A stretch of 25,337 bases of DNA from a virus, in the IMG/VR virus record IMGVR_UViG_3300044940_000622, positions 1-25,337 of that record; one strand, written 5' to 3'. A program made the position numbers and the translations under genes. Shown here piece by piece: positions 22,036-25,337 of this stretch (within the stretch, counting starts at the first letter, position 1; every line of letters begins with the position of its first letter). The notes under the pieces were generated by a model, which saw only the letters and a program-made list of their open reading frames with translations, did no database searches and had not been told where the DNA came from.

Positions 22036-22438
22036 ACGCCTGTTTTTATCACCATGGGTTATTTCCGTACTGTTACACATATTGCCTATTTTGATGTATC
22101 TATTGGCATATATTTTACACCTTTTAATGTTCTCTAGTCCAAAAAATGGGTCGCAACAATACCCAGTTACCGAGATATTTACAGAAAAGGGGGCGGGCGC
22201 TTATTGTAAGCGATACTATGGAGGCATAGGTATAAAGTACGAGGGAGCAACTAATACAATCAAAGAAATCGCTCCAGGTTATGTTGCCGACCGAATCGGC
22301 CTACAAGTTGGTGATGTAATAGTTTGGGGTGATTCTAGCATAAGAGGCGCGGTCGGCAGGCATATTACAATCACCTACCTTAGAAAAGGTGTTTTATACA
22401 AAAAGAAAGTCGTGACTGAAAAAATCTGTCTGGATTAA
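22025..22438 (+). CDS. Membrane-anchored PDZ-domain protein
   Basis: 137 residues. Residues ~10-36 are a hydrophobic helix (PWVISVLLHILPILMYLLAY) preceded by a basic N-terminus, then a linker, then a PDZ domain at ~63-133: GGIGIKYEG in the peptide-binding-loop position (GΦGI type), IKEIAPGYVADRIGLQVGD as the 'S-P-A-x-x-A-G-L-x-x-G-D' core, and VIVWGD. No protease residues (no Ser/Zn active site) are present, so it is not DegS or RseP but a stand-alone adaptor that would bind C-terminal peptides at the membrane, most likely with a periplasm-facing PDZ. AGGA precedes the ATG inside the upstream gene. The stop TAA overlaps the convergent gene's stop. Confidence 0.68.
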   Translation: MKIKRLFLSPWVISVLLHILPILMYLLAYILHLLMFSSPKNGSQQYPVTEIFTEKGAGAYCKRYYGGIGIKYEGATNTIKEIAPGYVADRIGLQVGDVIVWGDSSIRGAVGRHITITYLRKGVLYKKKVVTEKICLD

Positions 22439-24444
22439 GGGGATATTCGCAGTCTTAGCTTGCCACAGTCATACACCCTTAAAAGCCCATCTAATTCTGC
22501 GTGCTCAAATTCAGTCATTCCCTTGGGTGTGCCCACTTTGTTTTTTGCTCGTGCCTGCTTAGAAACATAACATAGCACTTGAGAGCAATAAAAGTAATCG
22601 GGGTTTATTTTTTTATCTAGCACAAAGCCGGCTTTACTGTAAGATTTTCCGTTAGACTTAGATAAATCTACAAAGGTGTATAAATCACAACCCAGTGTTT
22701 TTGCTGCATGTTTGCAGATTTTAGCTAGTCCACCATGCACCAAAACACCCTCAGCAAAGCACACTCTATTTATTAGCAAACCTTTTGTAGAATTGCGATG
22801 ATGCTTTCCTACAGTAACTACGGCCAATAGTTCATTTCTATTAAAAAGACCAAATGCTGCAATAAACAGACTTTTAGGGAAACTGCCCCTAATATGATAC
22901 CTATTTAGAAAATCAGATGCTATTTGGTAGCTGATTGTTTTTATTATACATTTTCTGGCAAAAACCCGCCTTAAGTTGCTGCCTAATTTAGACCGCAAAT
23001 AAGACTTAATTTGAGCAGATTTATATTTCCATTCATGTTCCCATACGTGTATTAAAGTAAAACCATTGGCATTAAAATGTTCAGTTTTGTCACGATGAAA
23101 ATTATTTGACTTATAAATATGAGAATGCCAATAAGCACCGTTAAACTCTATGGCAATTTTTTTAGAAGGCACTACAATATCTGCCTCTACTCCGCCTACC
23201 TTATGCCGGTACAGGGCATCGGGGCAATAAGTCTGAACCCAAGCATACAAATCTCGCTCACCTTTAGATGAACCATGACATTTATTGCACTGTACGCCCC
23301 GCGCTACAAATCCGATAGTCGTAGTAAAAGTATGGCCGCAACGGCTATTAAAAAATGTGCCCTGCTCAGACATAACTGGGGTTTCTCCGAGAAAAGTAAT
23401 ATACTCTGGCAATCTTTTTAGTATTTCATTGCTTGGCAATCTCTTTTTGAGACCTTTTCTGGCTGGGTGTATTTTTTTACCTAATATAACATCAGATGGC
23501 AGTCCGGTAAATTCACCATATTCTGAATCTATAAATGTAGCTGGCTGGTTACCGGCTTTAAAAGTTTCCGGTACCATAGTTATGCCTTCAGGCATTCGAC
23601 TAGTAAAATGTTCCAACAAAGACATACGTGCTTTTTTAATATTTTCTTTGATTCGCTCGGGGTGTTTTTTCCCGCTATAAATTACAGATGTGGGGCTGGC
23701 CTCAAATTCTCCATACTGCTCATCTATCATTATGGCAGGACGAGACATGCCTTTATAAGTATCTCGTTTTATTGATATACCATCGGGCAATTTTTTTATT
23801 ACTTCATCAATCGGCTTTATATTATTATTTTCAGCTTGAGCGCGATCAGGGTGTTTTTTGGCTCCCGATAAGACATCTCTAACACACCCAGTAAATTCCC
23901 CGTATTCGCTATCTATAAACGTGGCAATGGACTTTTTGCCACGATACGTTTCAGGCTTGATAGTTATAATTGCACTGCCCGTTGCGGAACAATTATCAGA
24001 ATTGGCCATAGATTGATTTAAAATATCCAAATCTTTAATTATTTGGTCAATAGGGGCGCGCTTCTTAGCCGCTATTTCTTTGGCGCGATTGGGGTGGTGT
24101 TTGTTTTTAGCCACCACATTGCATACCAGACCCTCAAACTCGCCGTAATCCCGGTCAATAAAGACAGCAGTATGTTTCCAGCCCTTATAGGTATGTTTAA
24201 CAAGCGTCAGATATTCGGGCAAACGTTTTTGTATATCTTCCGGGGTACTATGTGGCAGCCGTTTCCTGGCTGGGTGGCGTTTTTGTCGAGATGTTACTAG
24301 GCGAACTATACCAACAAATTCACCGTATTCTTTATCTATAAAAGTCGCCGGTTTGGTTACACCTTTAAAAGTCTCCGGGACCAATACAATACCTTCTGGT
24401 AGGCGTTTTTGGATGTCTTCGGGAGTTAAAAAAGAGCCCTTCAT
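22435..24444 (-). CDS. EDxHD (Vsr-like) homing endonuclease with N-terminal DUF723-type repeats and GNAT-like C-terminus
   Basis: 669 residues. Five tandem ~60-70-residue repeats (~8-66, 67-130, 131-205, 211-270, 275-330) share '(L-P-x-x) ... ETFKG ... ATFIDxEYGEF ... HPxR', resembling DUF723-type repeats. A sixth, diverged unit (~340-390) carries a Cys/His cluster (RCGHT, CNKC) like a zinc finger. Residues ~395-475 hold the Vsr/EDxHD nuclease: E396 (GERDLYAWV), D422, E433 and H440 (IAIEFNGAYWHS), D452 (HRDKTE), and HVWEHEW. Residues ~500-669 match the conserved C-terminus of Hef/I-Bth0305I-like enzymes (FLNRYHIRGS, CDLYTFVDLSKSNG, MTEFEHAELDGLLRVYDCG). Likely a site-specific DNA endonuclease spreading its own gene. 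It sits between tail-tube and PDZ genes without a CCTAATCTT element. The start has no ribosome site but an extended -10-like TGGTATATC 6 bases upstream. Confidence 0.8.
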   Translation of the reverse strand: MKGSFLTPEDIQKRLPEGIVLVPETFKGVTKPATFIDKEYGEFVGIVRLVTSRQKRHPARKRLPHSTPEDIQKRLPEYLTLVKHTYKGWKHTAVFIDRDYGEFEGLVCNVVAKNKHHPNRAKEIAAKKRAPIDQIIKDLDILNQSMANSDNCSATGSAIITIKPETYRGKKSIATFIDSEYGEFTGCVRDVLSGAKKHPDRAQAENNNIKPIDEVIKKLPDGISIKRDTYKGMSRPAIMIDEQYGEFEASPTSVIYSGKKHPERIKENIKKARMSLLEHFTSRMPEGITMVPETFKAGNQPATFIDSEYGEFTGLPSDVILGKKIHPARKGLKKRLPSNEILKRLPEYITFLGETPVMSEQGTFFNSRCGHTFTTTIGFVARGVQCNKCHGSSKGERDLYAWVQTYCPDALYRHKVGGVEADIVVPSKKIAIEFNGAYWHSHIYKSNNFHRDKTEHFNANGFTLIHVWEHEWKYKSAQIKSYLRSKLGSNLRRVFARKCIIKTISYQIASDFLNRYHIRGSFPKSLFIAAFGLFNRNELLAVVTVGKHHRNSTKGLLINRVCFAEGVLVHGGLAKICKHAAKTLGCDLYTFVDLSKSNGKSYSKAGFVLDKKINPDYFYCSQVLCYVSKQARAKNKVGTPKGMTEFEHAELDGLLRVYDCGKLRLRISP

Positions 24445-24450
24445 ATTTAT

Positions 24451-24459
24451 GATATACCA
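24451..24459 (-). promoter_or_regulatory. Possible extended -10 promoter of the homing endonuclease
   Basis: On the minus strand TGGTATATC ends 6 bases before the start codon at 24444, so transcription would begin near the ATG. There is no Shine-Dalgarno. This is similar to the layout before Imm5-like copies 1 and 4 (TGGTATAAT or TATAAT a few bases before ATG). Confidence 0.35.
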
Positions 24460-24482
24460 TAAATTTTAAGTACTTATTAAAT

Positions 24483-24510
24483 AAAAAAGCACCTGCCCGA
24501 AGACAGGTGC
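24483..24510 (-). terminator. Rho-independent terminator of the tail-tube gene
   Basis: On the minus strand GCACCTGTC and GGCAGGTGC pair over 9 bases (one G-T wobble) around a TTCG tetraloop, followed by TTTTTT. It lies 32 bases downstream of the tube gene stop and ends its transcript, so the homing endonuclease needs its own promoter. Confidence 0.85.
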
Positions 24511-24541
24511 CATTTTATTTTAGTACAGTGATTAGTAAGTA

Positions 24542-25018
24542 TTATGCGCCATCATCTAGGTTAGAAGCGGTATTTGATTCACCGTCTCCGCCCTGGGATT
24601 CGCCGTATTCATCCTGACCTAGCAGGCCTAAGATGTTTATACTTACGTCGGATAATCCTCGCGATGCTACACCGCTACTCCATCCAAGTACTCTGCACCC
24701 TAAAGCGCTGAATATAACCTTGCCGGTTTGACGATCAAGCACTGTAACAGTGAAATCCTCTTCTTCAAGCAGGTTTTTTAACAATGTGGCGTTAGCTACC
24801 TTATAAGGGCCAGCATCTACTACCCTGTAGCCTGTTAATGTCAAACTAACGGCTTCTTGGGCGGTAGGTGTGATCTCCGCCGGGCTGTGTCTGCCCAATA
24901 TAAAAGCGGGCTGTTTGTCTTGTCTAATCGACCAAGAGCAGTTGGTAAAAAGCCCAACTGTCGTGCCGTTAATCAGGACTTTTGCCCGCGCTCCTGTTAA
25001 TATTTGTGATCTAGCCAT
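24542..25018 (-). CDS. Tail tube-like protein
   Basis: 158 residues starting MARSQILTGARAKVLINGTT. Beta strands alternate with loops in the tail-tube pattern: VGLFTNCSWSIRQDKQPAFI, LGRHSPAEITPTAQEAVSLT, VDAGPYKVANATLLKNLLEE, FTVTVLDRQTGKVIFSALGC and SVASRGLSDVSINILGLLGQ (positions ~20-140). The 'PAEI...L-T-L-x-G-Y' and 'D-R-x-T-G-x-V' turns resemble other contractile-phage tube proteins. A short acidic Gly/Asn/Asp tail ends it. It follows a probable sheath C-terminus, the usual sheath-tube gene order, and is flanked by terminators on both sides, consistent with strong single-gene expression. AGGAG lies 11 bases before the ATG. A shorter paralogue is at 7654-8109. Confidence 0.72.
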   Translation of the reverse strand: MARSQILTGARAKVLINGTTVGLFTNCSWSIRQDKQPAFILGRHSPAEITPTAQEAVSLTLTGYRVVDAGPYKVANATLLKNLLEEEDFTVTVLDRQTGKVIFSALGCRVLGWSSGVASRGLSDVSINILGLLGQDEYGESQGGDGESNTASNLDDGA

Positions 25019-25060
25019 TTTGTGATTACTCCTATAGGAATTAATTTTACCGGTATACTA

Positions 25061-25069
25061 AAGATTAGG
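25061..25069 (-). promoter_or_regulatory. CCTAATCTT element upstream of the tail-tube gene
   Basis: The minus strand reads AAAAGCCTAATCTTTAGTAT, 42 bases before the ATG. It lies between the terminator of the upstream sheath-like gene and the tube gene, which needs a separate promoter, so this is the strongest positional case for a promoter function. Confidence 0.6.
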
Positions 25070-25150
25070 CTTTTGTGGTATATATTAAATAAGTTAATAG
25101 CTATATCTTATTTATAACTGTTAGATTTATGTGGCATAATCAATTATGAG

Positions 25151-25183
25151 AAAAAAGTTAGGGCCACCTTCTCAGGCAGCCCT
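25151..25183 (-). terminator. Rho-independent terminator of the sheath-like gene
   Basis: On the minus strand AGGGCTGCC pairs with GGTGGCCCT over 9 bases (two G-U pairs) around a 6-base loop, followed by AAC and TTTTTT. It lies about 28 bases downstream of the stop at 25212. The 193-base stretch 25019-25211 holds no convincing gene: only this terminator, the CCTAATCTT element and AT-rich leader sequence. Confidence 0.78.
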
Positions 25184-25211
25184 ACTAGGATTTTATATTA
25201 TAACAGTTTAT

Positions 25212-25337
25212 TTATTGTGATGCTTCTTGTGTTACCTGGCTGAGGGTGAGGCTAATCGGAACGAAGTAAATCAATCCTGCGATCTTCGCCTCAACATTAA
25301 CTTCCATTACGCCACCAGTTAATCGCACAGAAGCATT
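25212..25337 (-). CDS. Probable tail sheath protein, C-terminal 41 residues (partial)
   Basis: The minus frame entering from the window end gives 41 residues, NASVRLTGGVMEVNVEAKI to PISLTLSQVTQEASQ, ending in TAA (25212-25214). The alternating strand pattern 'G-x-x-x-V-x-V-E-A-K-I-A-G-L-I-Y-F-V-P-I-S-L-T-L' resembles the C-terminal strands of contractile-phage tail sheath proteins, and it lies directly upstream of the tube-like gene in the usual sheath-then-tube order. The identification rests on these points only, because the conserved domains are outside the window. Confidence 0.5.
   Translation of the reverse strand, partial: NASVRLTGGVMEVNVEAKIAGLIYFVPISLTLSQVTQEASQ

Noticed and set aside
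23285-23680. 131-residue plus-strand frame inside the homing endonuclease
   Set aside because: The opposite strand encodes conserved repeat and nuclease motifs; this frame has none.
25146-25220. 24-residue plus-strand frame (MRKKLGPPSQAALLGFYIIT...) after a CATAAT box
   Set aside because: It coincides with the terminator hairpin of the opposite strand and overlaps the end of the sheath-like gene; the promoter-like spacing alone does not support a gene.

Overview
The window looks like part of a large tailed bacteriophage genome, probably a contractile-tailed (myovirus-type) phage and quite possibly a large or 'jumbo' one. Several things point this way: long blocks of virion structural genes with almost no spacing; a sheath-like C-terminus followed by a tail-tube-like gene; beta-rich baseplate and fibre proteins; a free-standing homing endonuclease; and a background of very small, translationally coupled genes of kinds familiar from phage genomes. 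The sequence is AT-rich, uses the standard bacterial code (all three stops; ATG, GTG and one likely TTG start), and shows no rRNA, tRNA or CRISPR array. The host cannot be told from the sequence.

Layout: (1) 1-2880, plus strand: two tandem leucine-rich-repeat-variant (LRV) genes, a small CxxxC-type gene, a metallophosphoesterase and three small phage orphans. (2) 10343-2877, minus strand: a baseplate-like protein (744 aa), a tail-tube-like protein (151 aa) and a 1581 aa structural/adhesin protein. (3) 10427-12813, plus strand: five overlapping genes forming an unusual accessory operon: three Imm5-like paralogues, one receiver-domain (response-regulator-like) protein lodged between the second and third, and a zinc-ribbon protein. 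(4) 19247-12861, minus strand: four structural/fibre proteins, a fibre-assembly-like protein, a permuted papain-fold (YiiX/NlpC-like) hydrolase and a coiled-coil protein with a C-terminal membrane helix. (5) 19355-22438, plus strand: a fourth Imm5-like gene, then small genes (SH3-barrel-like, Cys-rich zinc-binding, a 22-residue mini-gene, a small membrane protein and a membrane-anchored PDZ protein). (6) 24444-22435, minus strand: an EDxHD (Vsr-like) homing endonuclease with a repeat-rich DNA-binding-type N-terminus. (7) 25018-24542 and the window end, minus strand: tail tube and the last 41 residues of a probable tail sheath.

Virion genes lie on the minus strand and accessory genes on the plus strand, in alternating blocks. 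The two sets seem to use different transcription signals. A 9-base word, CCTAATCTT (minus-strand sense), lies upstream of the minus-strand structural units at 7622, 10343, 13310, 19247 and 25018, and was seen nowhere else; it is a candidate late promoter or regulator site. The plus-strand blocks carry sigma70-like promoters (TTGTAA-17-TATTAT, TTGATT-17-TATAAT, extended -10 TGGTATAAT). Convergent blocks abut so tightly that opposing stop codons overlap at 2877-2880 and 22435-22438. Factor-independent terminators follow the tube gene, the sheath-like gene and the junction at 12.8 kb.

The most novel-looking content is the Imm5-like/receiver-domain operon with its recombining paralogues, and the shared CCTAATCTT element.
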